Made by a program: the position numbers and the translations under genes
Shown here: one piece after another, positions 5,619 through 13,937 of the stretch
Position numbering within the stretch: the stretch's first letter is position 1
Layout: each line of letters begins with the position of its first letter
Assembly (NCBI GenBank): GCA_002372545.1
Contig: DFHD01000082.1
Span: 3,947-21,528, forward strand
Source of the DNA: Lachnospiraceae bacterium UBA3732
GTDB lineage: Bacteria > Bacillota > Clostridia > Lachnospirales > Lachnospiraceae
Direction: 5' to 3'
Length of the DNA: 17,582 bases
The notes under the pieces: generated by a model
Told to the model about the DNA's origin: nothing
The model's database searches: none
Seen by the model: the letters and a program-made list of their open reading frames with translations, nothing else

Positions 5619-7295
5619 GTGCGTATGCATTTGCTGACAGAAAAAGTTGTCGCAAGAGGGAAAAACCACGGAAAGACCGCTCCACCGGAAAGATTCAGGG
5701 AGCTGGCGGACATGGATTCCATTCCCGTCGGGGATGGTGTCTGCTACAATATCCGCCTGCGCAGATCCGAACCGGAAAGGGTGGTCTTTTATCTGTATGA
5801 CAGCGAATTCTGCTTCCCGATGCGGGAAAAGGAATGGAAATACATATTTCATCTGATGGAGACGCTGAATGCCGAGTTCTTTGTTCCGGCCTATCCGCTG
5901 GCTCCTGAGGCGGGCTGCGAAGAGGTTTACCGGTTTCTGACCCGTGCATACCGTTCCCGGCTTTCCATGAACAAGGAAAGCATCGTGCTCATGGGGAGCG
6001 GGGCGGGAGGACTTTTGGCGCTTTCTCTTGCGGAGATGATCTGGCAGGAGGGACTGCCCAGGCCGCAGCAGCTGGTGCTCCTGACGCCTGTGCTGGACAC
6101 GGAATTTTTTGATGTGAAGGAACGCGGCCGTCTGGAGGAGCTTCTGAGTAAAAGGCGGCTGCTGAAAAGCTTTAACCGGTCCATGGATTTTCTGAACCGG
6201 CACTGGATCCGGGATATGGCGGGCAAGGTCGAGTTTACCAGCCCGGTTTACGGGGATCTTACGGACATCTGTGAGAAGATCACCCTCATCTCGGGAACGG
6301 AGGACGTGAATAACGGCTCCGCAAGGCTGCTCTGCGATAAGCTGCAGAATACGGGAAACGCGGTCCGGTTCTTTGAATATACCGGTAAGGACAGCGGCTT
6401 TTTCATGAATCTCAGGGATAAGACCTCCCACCTTCTGGATAAGACTCTGAAGGATCTGATCCTGGATTCCCAGACGGAGATCATCAGTCAGTATATGACC
6501 GAAGTGAAAAGGCATGTGCAGTGGTCCAGAGAGAATCCGGAGCTTTTTCAGGATGATGTAGCCCTTCGCTATGTGGCAAGGCACCATCTGGAAATTCCGG
6601 GCTATAAAAAGGACAGCCGGTTTACCAGCCTTGCCTCGGCGGCCAGAATGCATGCCTTTGATGAGGAGGTCAGGCTTTTTCTGAAGGAATATCCCAACGG
6701 AACGGTGATCTACGCAGGCTGCCGGATGGATACCATGTTCGACAGGGTGGATAATGGCCGGTGTTTGTGGTATAATCTTGAAAGTCCGGGAAGAATGACC
6801 ATCCGCACCATGTATTGCGGAAAAAAAGAAAGAGAACGAAATCTTTATCGGGCCGTGAATGATATCCGCTGGATGGATGAGCTGGAATTTGAAAGGGATA
6901 AGGGACTCCTGTTCGTATTCCGGAATGTATTTTCCTATCTCAGGGCGGATGATGTCGGCCGGTTTCTCGAACTTCTGTACAGAAGATTTCAGGGCTGCCA
7001 TGTACTGTTTGACTGTGTGTCCTCTGCCTCCATGGGAGATACGCAGAAGGGAAGCAGCACAGAATACCGCCGGGTACGGTTTGTCATGCGGGATCCGGAG
7101 CTCAAGGTGAATGACTGGAATCCGGCCTATACGCTGATCAGGGTAAGGCCTGTGCTGGATCCGGTGAAAATCAAAAAAAGCTGGCCTGCCGGACTCAGGC
7201 TGAGAGTCAGAATGAGTAAGAATTCCGGCGGCAGGAAGGTAGTCATGATCCGGCTTGGATTTGAAAAATATCCCACTATTGAGGATAAACGGTAG
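5619..7295 (+). CDS. Two-domain protein: degenerate alpha/beta hydrolase fused to degenerate LCM-type methyltransferase
   Basis: The N-terminal half (about 30-285, numbering from the GTG) resembles hormone-sensitive-lipase-like hydrolases: PAYPLAPE, then VLMGSGAGGLLAL, then ISGTED. The expected HGG oxyanion motif is replaced near LYDSEF; the nucleophile motif GDSAGG reads GSGAGG, putting glycine at the serine position; and the usual histidine near the end is replaced in TGKDSGFF. The C-terminal half (about 315-558) resembles leucine carboxyl methyltransferase/O-methyltransferase proteins: YAGCRMDTMFDRVDNG against the usual GCGLDTR, YNLESPG against YDLDLP, and NVFSYLRADDV. Key SAM-contact positions therefore also differ. 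A GTG at 5619 lies six bases after AGGAG (5608-5612); the ATG at 5625 is an alternative. The protein has no signal peptide or membrane segment, so it is probably cytosolic. The function is unknown; a binding or regulatory role is inferred. Confidence 0.8.
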   Translation: MRMHLLTEKVVARGKNHGKTAPPERFRELADMDSIPVGDGVCYNIRLRRSEPERVVFYLYDSEFCFPMREKEWKYIFHLMETLNAEFFVPAYPLAPEAGCEEVYRFLTRAYRSRLSMNKESIVLMGSGAGGLLALSLAEMIWQEGLPRPQQLVLLTPVLDTEFFDVKERGRLEELLSKRRLLKSFNRSMDFLNRHWIRDMAGKVEFTSPVYGDLTDICEKITLISGTEDVNNGSARLLCDKLQNTGNAVRFFEYTGKDSGFFMNLRDKTSHLLDKTLKDLILDSQTEIISQYMTEVKRHVQWSRENPELFQDDVALRYVARHHLEIPGYKKDSRFTSLASAARMHAFDEEVRLFLKEYPNGTVIYAGCRMDTMFDRVDNGRCLWYNLESPGRMTIRTMYCGKKERERNLYRAVNDIRWMDELEFERDKGLLFVFRNVFSYLRADDVGRFLELLYRRFQGCHVLFDCVSSASMGDTQKGSSTEYRRVRFVMRDPELKVNDWNPAYTLIRVRPVLDPVKIKKSWPAGLRLRVRMSKNSGGRKVVMIRLGFEKYPTIEDKR

Positions 7296-7323
7296 TGGAT
7301 AAGAAATAAAGGAGAAAAGAGCA

Positions 7324-9090
7324 TTGGAAAAGAAAATCATGCTGGGAAACGAAGCAATCGCCAGGGGTGCATGGGAAGCTGGGGTAAAGGTATCCTCGGC
7401 TTATCCCGGAACACCCAGCACGGAAATGAGTGAGAATCTGGTGAAGTACGAGGGAGTTTATGCGGAATGGGCTCCAAACGAGAAGGTTGCGGCTGAGGTC
7501 GCCATGGGTGCCTCCATTGCCGGCGTAAGAGCCATGTGCGCTATGAAATGCGTGGGTCTCAATGTGGCTTCCGATCCGCTGTATACCGCTTCCTACATCG
7601 GAGCAAACGGCGGTCTTGTTTACCTTGTGGCAGACGATCCGGGACTTTACAGCTCGCAGAACGAGCAGGATACCCGCAGGATCGCGATTTCCGCCCATGT
7701 GCCCGTTCTGGAACCCTCCGACAGCGAGGAGGCAAGAGTCTTCACCAGGAAGGCTTTTGAGATTTCCGAGGCGTATGATACGCCGGTAATCCTCAGGACT
7801 ACCACGCGTATTGCGCATTCCCAGGGCGTGGTGAATCTGGAGGACAGAGCTGAGGTAGAGGATAAGCCCTACGAGAGAAACCCCGGCAAGAATGTCATGG
7901 TGCCTGCCAATGCTATGGTCAGACATAAATTCGTGATCGAGAGAGACCGGAAGCTGGCTGAGGATGGCGCCGGAGAGAAGTTCAGCGACATCAATAAGGT
8001 GAGCTACGGAGACACGAAGGTAGAGGGAAAGACAGTCGGATTCATTACCAGCGGCATCCCTTACCAGTATGTGAAGGAGGTATTCCCCGGAGCCAGCGTA
8101 CTGAAGCTGGGTATGGTAACGCCTCTGCCGAAGAAACTCATCGAAGAGTTTGCTTCCAAAGTGGATACGCTTTATATCATCGAGGAGCTTGAGCCTGTGA
8201 TCGAGGAGCAGGTGAGAGCATGGGGCATTCACTGCCACGGCAAGGATATCTTCCCTCTGGATGGAGAATACAGTGCCAATATGCTGAGAGAGAAGATCCT
8301 CGGACAGCAGCTGGAGCTGGCCGATCCTGCAAAGGTTCCTGTGCGTCCGCCCATTCTCTGTCCCGGATGTCCCCACAGAGCGACCTACAGCGTTCTGAAG
8401 AAGCTGAAGATCCATGCCAGCGGCGACATCGGCTGCTATACGCTTGGTGTGGCTGCTCCCCTTTCCGTTGTGGATACCACGCTTTGCATGGGCGGCAGCA
8501 TCTCTATGCTCCATGGTATGGAAAAGGGTAAGGGCAAGGACTGGGTAAAGAACTGGGTAGCCGTGATCGGCGACAGTACCTTTATGCATACCGGCGTGAA
8601 CTCCCTGATGAACATGGTGTATAATCAGGCAACCGGCACGGTGATCATTCTGGACAACTCCACCACGGGCATGACCGGTCATCAGGATCATCCGGCTACC
8701 GGAAAGATGCTGAACGGGGAAACGACTCTGGCCATCGATCTTGTGAAGATCTGCGAAGGCATGGGCATTAAAAACGTAAAGGTGGTTGATGCCTTTGACC
8801 TGAAGAAGCTGGAGGAAACCATTAAGGAAGAGGTGGCAAGGGACGAACTCTCCGTCATCATTTCCCAGTCTCCCTGTGCGCTTCTGAAGAGCTACAAGGC
8901 AAAGGGCAGATGTGTAGTGGATACGGAAAAGTGCCGGAAGTGCGGCCTTTGTCTGAATCCCGGCTGTCCGGCCATTAAGAAGGATAAGGAAACAGGCTAT
9001 TCTGTGATCGATGAAACCATGTGCAACGGATGCGGACTCTGCCAGCAGCTCTGTCCCTTTGGTGCCATTCAACTGGAAGAAGGGAGATAA
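7324..9090 (+). CDS. iorA: Indolepyruvate ferredoxin oxidoreductase, alpha subunit
   Basis: With IorB, oxidatively decarboxylates aryl-pyruvates (from Trp, Phe, Tyr) to aryl-acetyl-CoA, reducing ferredoxin; oxygen-sensitive and cytosolic. The 588-residue protein has the N-terminal pyrimidine-binding domain (SAYPGTPSTEMSE, 24-37), a thiamine diphosphate domain with PGCPHR (347-352), GDIGCYTLG and GDST (416-419) through DNSTTGMTGHQDHP, and two C-terminal iron-sulfur clusters: Cys537/540/543/548 and Cys567/570/573/577. Length and order match the family. The TTG at 7324 is nine bases after AAAGGAG (7308-7314); the next ATG (7339) would be too far away. It lies 28 bases after the pseudoenzyme gene and five bases before iorB, so these genes are likely one transcript. 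Confidence 0.96.
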   Translation: MEKKIMLGNEAIARGAWEAGVKVSSAYPGTPSTEMSENLVKYEGVYAEWAPNEKVAAEVAMGASIAGVRAMCAMKCVGLNVASDPLYTASYIGANGGLVYLVADDPGLYSSQNEQDTRRIAISAHVPVLEPSDSEEARVFTRKAFEISEAYDTPVILRTTTRIAHSQGVVNLEDRAEVEDKPYERNPGKNVMVPANAMVRHKFVIERDRKLAEDGAGEKFSDINKVSYGDTKVEGKTVGFITSGIPYQYVKEVFPGASVLKLGMVTPLPKKLIEEFASKVDTLYIIEELEPVIEEQVRAWGIHCHGKDIFPLDGEYSANMLREKILGQQLELADPAKVPVRPPILCPGCPHRATYSVLKKLKIHASGDIGCYTLGVAAPLSVVDTTLCMGGSISMLHGMEKGKGKDWVKNWVAVIGDSTFMHTGVNSLMNMVYNQATGTVIILDNSTTGMTGHQDHPATGKMLNGETTLAIDLVKICEGMGIKNVKVVDAFDLKKLEETIKEEVARDELSVIISQSPCALLKSYKAKGRCVVDTEKCRKCGLCLNPGCPAIKKDKETGYSVIDETMCNGCGLCQQLCPFGAIQLEEGR

Positions 9091-9095
9091 GAAAA

Positions 9096-9677
9096 ATGGC
9101 AGTAACGAATATCATGATCGTGGGCGTAGGCGGCCAGGGAACGCTTCTGACCAGCCGGATCCTGGGTGGTCTGGCGGAACAGGCCGGCTATGATGTAAAG
9201 CTTTCCGAGGTGCACGGCATGGCCCAGCGCGGCGGCTCCGTGGTAACCTATGTCAGATATGCCACGGCAGGCGAAGCCGTAACAGAGCCCATCGTGGAGG
9301 AGGGCTGCGCAGATGTCCTCATTGCTTTTGAACGGCTGGAGGCGCTCCGGTATGCGCATTTCCTGAAAAAAGACGGCGCTCTGATCGTAAATGACCAGCG
9401 GATCGATCCCATGCCGGTGATCACCGGTGCGGCGGAGTACCCGGAGAATATCCTGGAGGGGCTTCGGGAAAAATACAGAGTTTACTCCATCAATGCCATG
9501 GAAAAGGCGGAGGAGCTTGGCAACACCAGGGTCTTCAATACCATTGTTCTGGGTATGGCAGCGCGGCATATGGATTATTCCCGGGAGGACTGGGAAAATG
9601 TGATCCGCGCAAAGGTTCCGCCGAAAACGGTAGAGATCAATCTGGCAGGTTTTGCTGCGGGCTACGAATCGGTTTAA
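9096..9677 (+). CDS. iorB: Indolepyruvate ferredoxin oxidoreductase, beta subunit
   Basis: The 193-residue gamma-type domain partner of IorA that completes the oxidoreductase. It starts MAVTNIMIVGVGGQGTLLTS, with the GxGGQG motif at 10-15, followed by SEVHGMAQRGGSV, both typical of the family's pyruvate oxidoreductase gamma domain. The ATG at 9096 is preceded by AGGGAG (9081-9086), which overlaps the iorA stop; a longer frame extends upstream inside iorA but lacks support. Translational coupling with iorA is likely because only five bases separate stop and start. A terminator-like hairpin follows about 55 bases after the stop. Confidence 0.95.
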   Translation: MAVTNIMIVGVGGQGTLLTSRILGGLAEQAGYDVKLSEVHGMAQRGGSVVTYVRYATAGEAVTEPIVEEGCADVLIAFERLEALRYAHFLKKDGALIVNDQRIDPMPVITGAAEYPENILEGLREKYRVYSINAMEKAEELGNTRVFNTIVLGMAARHMDYSREDWENVIRAKVPPKTVEINLAGFAAGYESV

Positions 9678-9702
9678 TTTGCCGCAGTAAAGCAATAACG
9701 CA

Positions 9703-9731
9703 TTGACGCAAACGCAAATTTCATGTACTAT
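9703..9731 (+). promoter_or_regulatory. Possible promoter immediately before a terminator-like hairpin
   Basis: TTGACG (9703-9708) and TACTAT (9726-9731) are 17 bp apart. The -35 is good and the -10 only moderate. The hairpin at 9733-9762 starts one base after the -10, so either this pairing is coincidental or a short leader ending in an attenuator precedes the CoA ligase gene. I see no better promoter between 9763 and 9888. Confidence 0.25.
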
Positions 9732-9732
9732 A

Positions 9733-9772
9733 GAATGGTGCCTGATCATACCGGCACCATTCATTTATTTTT
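9733..9772 (+). terminator. Terminator-like hairpin after iorB
   Basis: GAATGGTGCC (9733-9742) and GGCACCATTC (9753-9762) form a perfect 10-bp stem with a 10-base loop, followed by the T-rich run ATTTATTTTTA. This fits an intrinsic terminator for the unit that ends with iorB. Some read-through could feed the CoA ligase gene. Confidence 0.65.
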
Positions 9773-9887
9773 ACGGCCTGTTTTCCGGGGCGTCCGGTAA
9801 AATAACTAACCCAAAATGCTGTACCGGTCAAATGCTCAGGGGCGCTGCAGGCATATTACAGGAGAATATTGAGAGAGGAAAAGAAAA

Positions 9888-11531
9888 ATGCCGATCACAG
9901 AATTACTGGAAAGAAATGCCAAGCTTTACGGAGAAGAGATTGCTCTGGTGGAGGTCAATCCCAGTCAGCCGGAGACCAGAAGGATCACCTGGAAGGAATA
10001 TGAGCTCATCGAGCCCAGTCCGGTATCCTTTTACAGGAGAGAGATCACCTGGAATGTGTTTAACGAGAAGGCCAACCGTTTCGCCCATCTTCTGATGGAG
10101 CGCGGGATCCGGAAGGATGACAAGGTGGGGATCCTTCTGATGAACTGTCTGGAATGGCTGCCCATCTATTTCGGTATTCTGAAGACCGGAGCCATTGCCG
10201 TTCCGCTGAATTTCCGTTATTCCTCTGATGAGATCGAATACTGTGTAAAGCTGGCGGATGTTGACATCCTTGTATTCGGTCCGGAATTCATCGGCCGTGT
10301 GGAGAAAATTGCCGAGAAGATTTCCAAACACAGACTTCTTTTCTATGTCGGAGAGGGCTGCCCCAGCTTTGCCGAGGATTATATTTCCATGGTGGCGGAT
10401 TGCAGCAGCACCAATCCGGATATTCCCTTAACCGATGATGATTACGGCGCGATATACTTTTCATCGGGAACCACAGGCTTCCCCAAGGCTATTCTGCATA
10501 AGCACAGAGCGCTCAGCCATTCGGCCAAGGTGGAGCAGTTCCACCATGGACAGACCCATGATGATGTGTTCCTCTGTATTCCGCCCCTGTATCATACCGG
10601 CGCAAAGATGCACTGGTTCGGTTCGCTGATCTCCGGAAGCAAGGCGGTGCTCCTGAAGGGAACAAAGCCGAAGGATATTCTGGAGACGGTAAGCCGCGAA
10701 AAATGTACCATTGTCTGGCTGCTCGTGCCCTGGGCACAGGATATTCTGGTCGAGCTGGAAAGCGGCAGGCTGAATGCGGCTGATTTTGAGCTTGCCCAGT
10801 GGAGGCTTATGCATATCGGTGCGCAGCCTGTTCCGGCCAGCCTGATCCAGCGCTGGAAGAAGCTCTTCCCCAATCATGAATATGATACAAACTACGGCCT
10901 TTCCGAGTCCATCGGACCCGGCTGTGTACATCTTGGCGTGAAGAATATCGATCATGTAGGCGCGATCGGTGAAGCCGGCTATGGCTGGGAGGTGAAGATC
11001 GTATCGGATGACGGTACCGAGATTCCGAAGGAAAAAGCGGAAACCGTGGGCGAGCTCTGCGTAAAGGGTCCCGGCGTCATGATCTGCTATTATAAGAACA
11101 AAAAGGCAACGGATGAGTGCCTGAAGGATGGCTGGCTTTACACGGGAGACATGGCCAAGTATGACAAGGACGGCTTCATCTGGCTGGTAGACCGGAAGAA
11201 GGACGTGATCATCAGCGGCGGCGAGAATATCTATCCTGTTCAGATCGAGAGCTTTCTCATGAAGCATCCCGATATTCAGGACGTGGCCGTGATCGGTATC
11301 GGTGACGAGCGGCTGGGCGAAATATCCGCAGCTATCATTCAGCTGAAAAAGGGCAGACTTACCACAGAAGAGGAAATTAACAGCTACTGTGAGGAGCTGC
11401 CCCGGTATAAGAGACCCAGAAAGGTGATCTTTGCGGATGTACCGCGGAATGCCACCGGTAAGATCGAGAAGCCGCGGCTCCGGGAAATCTACGGAGCGGC
11501 AAACCTTGTAGATAAGGAAAATCGTTCCTGA
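9888..11531 (+). CDS. AMP-forming acyl-/aryl-CoA ligase
   Basis: Activates a carboxylic acid to its CoA thioester through an acyl-adenylate. The 547-residue protein has the class I adenylate-forming signatures: the phosphate-binding loop YFSSGTTGFPK (190-200), YGLSES, YTGDMAKYDKDGF, the hinge region DRKKDVIISGGENIYP (about 435-450) and the terminal ATGKIEKP with the catalytic lysine at about 525. An N-terminal stretch holds two similar pieces, RRITWKEYE and RREITWNVF, about 20 residues apart, that look like a small internal duplication. The substrate cannot be read from sequence; proximity to iorAB suggests aryl-acetates such as phenylacetate or indoleacetate (inference), but medium-chain or cyclic acids are equally possible. 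The ATG follows AGAGAGGAAAAG. Its stop overlaps the next gene's start. Confidence 0.9.
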   Translation: MPITELLERNAKLYGEEIALVEVNPSQPETRRITWKEYELIEPSPVSFYRREITWNVFNEKANRFAHLLMERGIRKDDKVGILLMNCLEWLPIYFGILKTGAIAVPLNFRYSSDEIEYCVKLADVDILVFGPEFIGRVEKIAEKISKHRLLFYVGEGCPSFAEDYISMVADCSSTNPDIPLTDDDYGAIYFSSGTTGFPKAILHKHRALSHSAKVEQFHHGQTHDDVFLCIPPLYHTGAKMHWFGSLISGSKAVLLKGTKPKDILETVSREKCTIVWLLVPWAQDILVELESGRLNAADFELAQWRLMHIGAQPVPASLIQRWKKLFPNHEYDTNYGLSESIGPGCVHLGVKNIDHVGAIGEAGYGWEVKIVSDDGTEIPKEKAETVGELCVKGPGVMICYYKNKKATDECLKDGWLYTGDMAKYDKDGFIWLVDRKKDVIISGGENIYPVQIESFLMKHPDIQDVAVIGIGDERLGEISAAIIQLKKGRLTTEEEINSYCEELPRYKRPRKVIFADVPRNATGKIEKPRLREIYGAANLVDKENRS

Positions 11532-12556
11532 TGGAGCAGCTTTATCGTAATGTAAGAGATACTGGAATGACAGAAAACAGAAACAAAAGGCAATTGAAAA
11601 CAGTGGCAAGGCTATGGATCGTTTTTCTTTTCCTGGCAGCCATTCTGGCAGTCTTGCTGGTGTATAGGTTCACCCGGAAAAAAGGCGTTGGTGCACTTCC
11701 GATTTATGACAATACCTTCCTGCCCGAAGATATGATCTTTTCGGGCGGAAACGATGAGATCGCGCCCATGGTTCAGGATAATTACTACGCTTATCTGAAA
11801 CGGGCCTACTTCATGTTCGGCACCTACCCGGACTGCGAGTTCTATAAGATCAGCGATAAGGTGGAGAGGAATCAGTATAACTGGACTGAGGACTTCTACA
11901 CGCCGGACGGCGAGAAATACATGAATTATTACGCCGAAGGGAAGAAAAAGGGGCAGCTGGCCATTGATGTTTCGGAGTTCAACGGAGAGATCGACTGGAA
12001 GGAAGTGAAGAAGGCAGGCTTTACCATTGTCATTGTCCGGGTCGGTTACCGGGGATATGCTTCGGGAACCATCCTCGCGGATGAAACCTACGAAAAGAAT
12101 ATCCGCGGAGCGGCAGAGGCCGGACTCACCGTTGGCGTATATTTTTACTCCCAGGCCATAAATCGGGAGGAAGGGATCGAAGAAGCAAAGTTTGTTCTGG
12201 AAAAGATCAAGGGGCTTCCGGTAAAGGGACCGGTGATCTGCGATTCGGAAGAGGTTTACGAGGATGAGAATGCCAGATGTAATGTGATCTCTGTAGAAGA
12301 GCGTACGGACGCGGTACAGGGCTTTCTTGAGACCGTGGAAGCAGCGAAGTATAAGCCTATGCTGTACGCAAGCATTGTCTGGCTGGTGAAATATCTGGAT
12401 ATGGACAGGCTCGGGGGATATCCCCTCTGGCTGGCCTGCTATGATGCGGACCCTGAGTTTCCGTATCATACCGAGGCCTGGCAGTACTCGCCTTACGGCG
12501 AGGTGCCGGGCATCAGTCATGAAACGGATCTCAATGTCTGGATGACTACATATTGA
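11531..12556 (+). CDS. Membrane-anchored GH25 muramidase (lysozyme-like)
   Basis: Probably cleaves the beta-1,4 bond of peptidoglycan outside the cell. The 341-residue protein has an N-terminal membrane helix (about 28-46, LWIVFLFLAAILAVLLVY) without a clear cleavage site, so it is likely an anchored enzyme. A spacer of about 90 residues follows, then the GH25 barrel (about 141-341): DVSEFNGEIDW with Asp146, VGVYFYSQA, the catalytic D-x-E in CDSEEV (Asp238 and Glu240), and the closing WQYSPYGEVPG and TDLNVW. The ATG at 11531 overlaps the ligase stop (TGATG), suggesting coupling. An in-frame ATG at 11567 is an alternative start that keeps the membrane helix. It converges on the GH13 gene with only three bases between stops. 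Confidence 0.88.
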   Translation: MEQLYRNVRDTGMTENRNKRQLKTVARLWIVFLFLAAILAVLLVYRFTRKKGVGALPIYDNTFLPEDMIFSGGNDEIAPMVQDNYYAYLKRAYFMFGTYPDCEFYKISDKVERNQYNWTEDFYTPDGEKYMNYYAEGKKKGQLAIDVSEFNGEIDWKEVKKAGFTIVIVRVGYRGYASGTILADETYEKNIRGAAEAGLTVGVYFYSQAINREEGIEEAKFVLEKIKGLPVKGPVICDSEEVYEDENARCNVISVEERTDAVQGFLETVEAAKYKPMLYASIVWLVKYLDMDRLGGYPLWLACYDADPEFPYHTEAWQYSPYGEVPGISHETDLNVWMTTY

Positions 12557-12559
12557 TCC

Positions 12560-13870
12560 CTATCTTTCCATTTTCCAGATTTCGGATGAATAGGGTTTCA
12601 GGGTGGAACCGCCTCCAAAGTCATGCAGGGTTCCGGTCAGGAGCTCGTCAGCCTGGCCGCAGCCCGCATCGAAGTGAGCGGTGAAGGGCTGGTCATCGGC
12701 GTTGATTGCCACGAGGATGCGTTCCTCATTCGTTTTACGTTCAAAGATGCATTGTTTATTTGTCAGGAGCACGCTGCGGAAATCTCCCCAGGAGAGCGCA
12801 GGGTGCTCTTTTCTTATCTCGGCGAGTCTGGCAATATGGTCTGTCAGCTCGTTCCACTCCGGATGGTCGTAGGAAAGACGGAGCGATGGATCGCCCTCCT
12901 CCTTCCTGCCCTTGGCGCCCCATTCGCTGCCGTAGTAGACACAGGGCACGCCGGGCATGCCGAAGAGAAGGGTATAGATCAGCGGCAGATGCGCCGGATT
13001 GTTGAGGATGCTGGCCACTCTGGTCACATCATGATTATCCACAAAGCTGAGCAGATGCTTTCCCCGGTACCAGGTCCAGTTTTCCGGGCCGAACTGCTGG
13101 ATCAGGGTGTGGATCACCTCGAACATGTTCATGGAATTGAAACTGGAGAAAAGTCCCTTGTAGCATGCATAGTTGGTACAGCTGTGGAGCATGCCGTCGT
13201 TGACGAACTGGTTGTAGTCGCCGTGGAGCAGCTCCCCCAGAAGAAGGAACTCCGGCTTTACGCCATTCGCCAGCTCCCGGAGACGGTGAATAAAGTCTCT
13301 GTCCAGGCAGTAGGCTACATCCAGCCTCAGACCGTCGATATCGAATTCGCTGACCCAGAACCGGATATTGTCGAAGATATGCTGGATCACTGCTTCATTT
13401 CGAAGGTTCAGCTTCACAAGGTCATAGTTGCCTTCCCAGCCCTCGTACCAGAAGCCGTCGTTATAGTTGGAGTTCCCATCGAAGGAAAGGTGGAACCAGT
13501 CCTTATAGGGAGAGTCCCATTTCTTTTCCTGCACATCCCGGAAGGCCCAGAAGCCGCGTCCGACATGGTTAAATACACCATCCAGAACGACCTTGATGCC
13601 GGCCTCGTGGAGGGCATTCACGACTTCCTTAAAGTCATCATTGGTGCCGAGACGGCAGTCGATCCGTCCGTAATCTCTTGTATTGTAGCCGTGGGTATCC
13701 GACTCGAAGACCGGCGAAAAGTAAATCGCCGTAATCCCCAGCTTTGTCAGGTGGGGTATCCAGTCCAGAACCTTCCGGATACGGGATACCGTTACACCGT
13801 CGTTTTCGAAGGGGGCACCGCAGAACCCCAGAGGATAGATCTGATAAAAATTAGCATTTTCAAACCACAT
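12560..13870 (-). CDS. GH13 alpha-amylase-family enzyme (maltodextrin hydrolase type)
   Basis: An alpha-glucan hydrolase of 436 residues without a signal peptide, so probably acting in the cytosol on imported maltodextrins. It starts MWFENANFYQIYPLGFCGAP. Conserved regions are DGVFNHVG (97-104), GLRLDVAY with the nucleophile Asp184, LLGELLHG with the acid/base Glu213, and SFVDNHDVTR with the third catalytic Asp281. It lacks the extra N-terminal domain of classical neopullulanases and is short, ending with a small beta domain and LKPYSSEIWKMER. GGAG lies upstream of the ATG at 13870 on the minus strand. Exact specificity (cyclomaltodextrinase, glucosidase or transferase) cannot be decided. A strong promoter and a LacI-type operator-like element lie upstream. 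Confidence 0.92.
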   Translation of the reverse strand: MWFENANFYQIYPLGFCGAPFENDGVTVSRIRKVLDWIPHLTKLGITAIYFSPVFESDTHGYNTRDYGRIDCRLGTNDDFKEVVNALHEAGIKVVLDGVFNHVGRGFWAFRDVQEKKWDSPYKDWFHLSFDGNSNYNDGFWYEGWEGNYDLVKLNLRNEAVIQHIFDNIRFWVSEFDIDGLRLDVAYCLDRDFIHRLRELANGVKPEFLLLGELLHGDYNQFVNDGMLHSCTNYACYKGLFSSFNSMNMFEVIHTLIQQFGPENWTWYRGKHLLSFVDNHDVTRVASILNNPAHLPLIYTLLFGMPGVPCVYYGSEWGAKGRKEEGDPSLRLSYDHPEWNELTDHIARLAEIRKEHPALSWGDFRSVLLTNKQCIFERKTNEERILVAINADDQPFTAHFDAGCGQADELLTGTLHDFGGGSTLKPYSSEIWKMER

Positions 13871-13937
13871 AGTATTTTTCTCCTTACTGATAAGTTACGA
13901 TATTGCCTTACAGAGAATGATAAGCTGCCCTGCGGCA

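Noticed and set aside
5586..7340. Long open frame on the minus strand opposite the two-domain protein
   Set aside because: It mirrors the codon pattern of the plus-strand gene, has no good ribosome site and shows no recognisable domain.
7276..9072. Long minus-strand open frame opposite iorA
   Set aside because: IorA on the plus strand is unmistakable; the antisense frame is low in recognisable motifs and rich in His, Leu and Arg as expected of a shadow.
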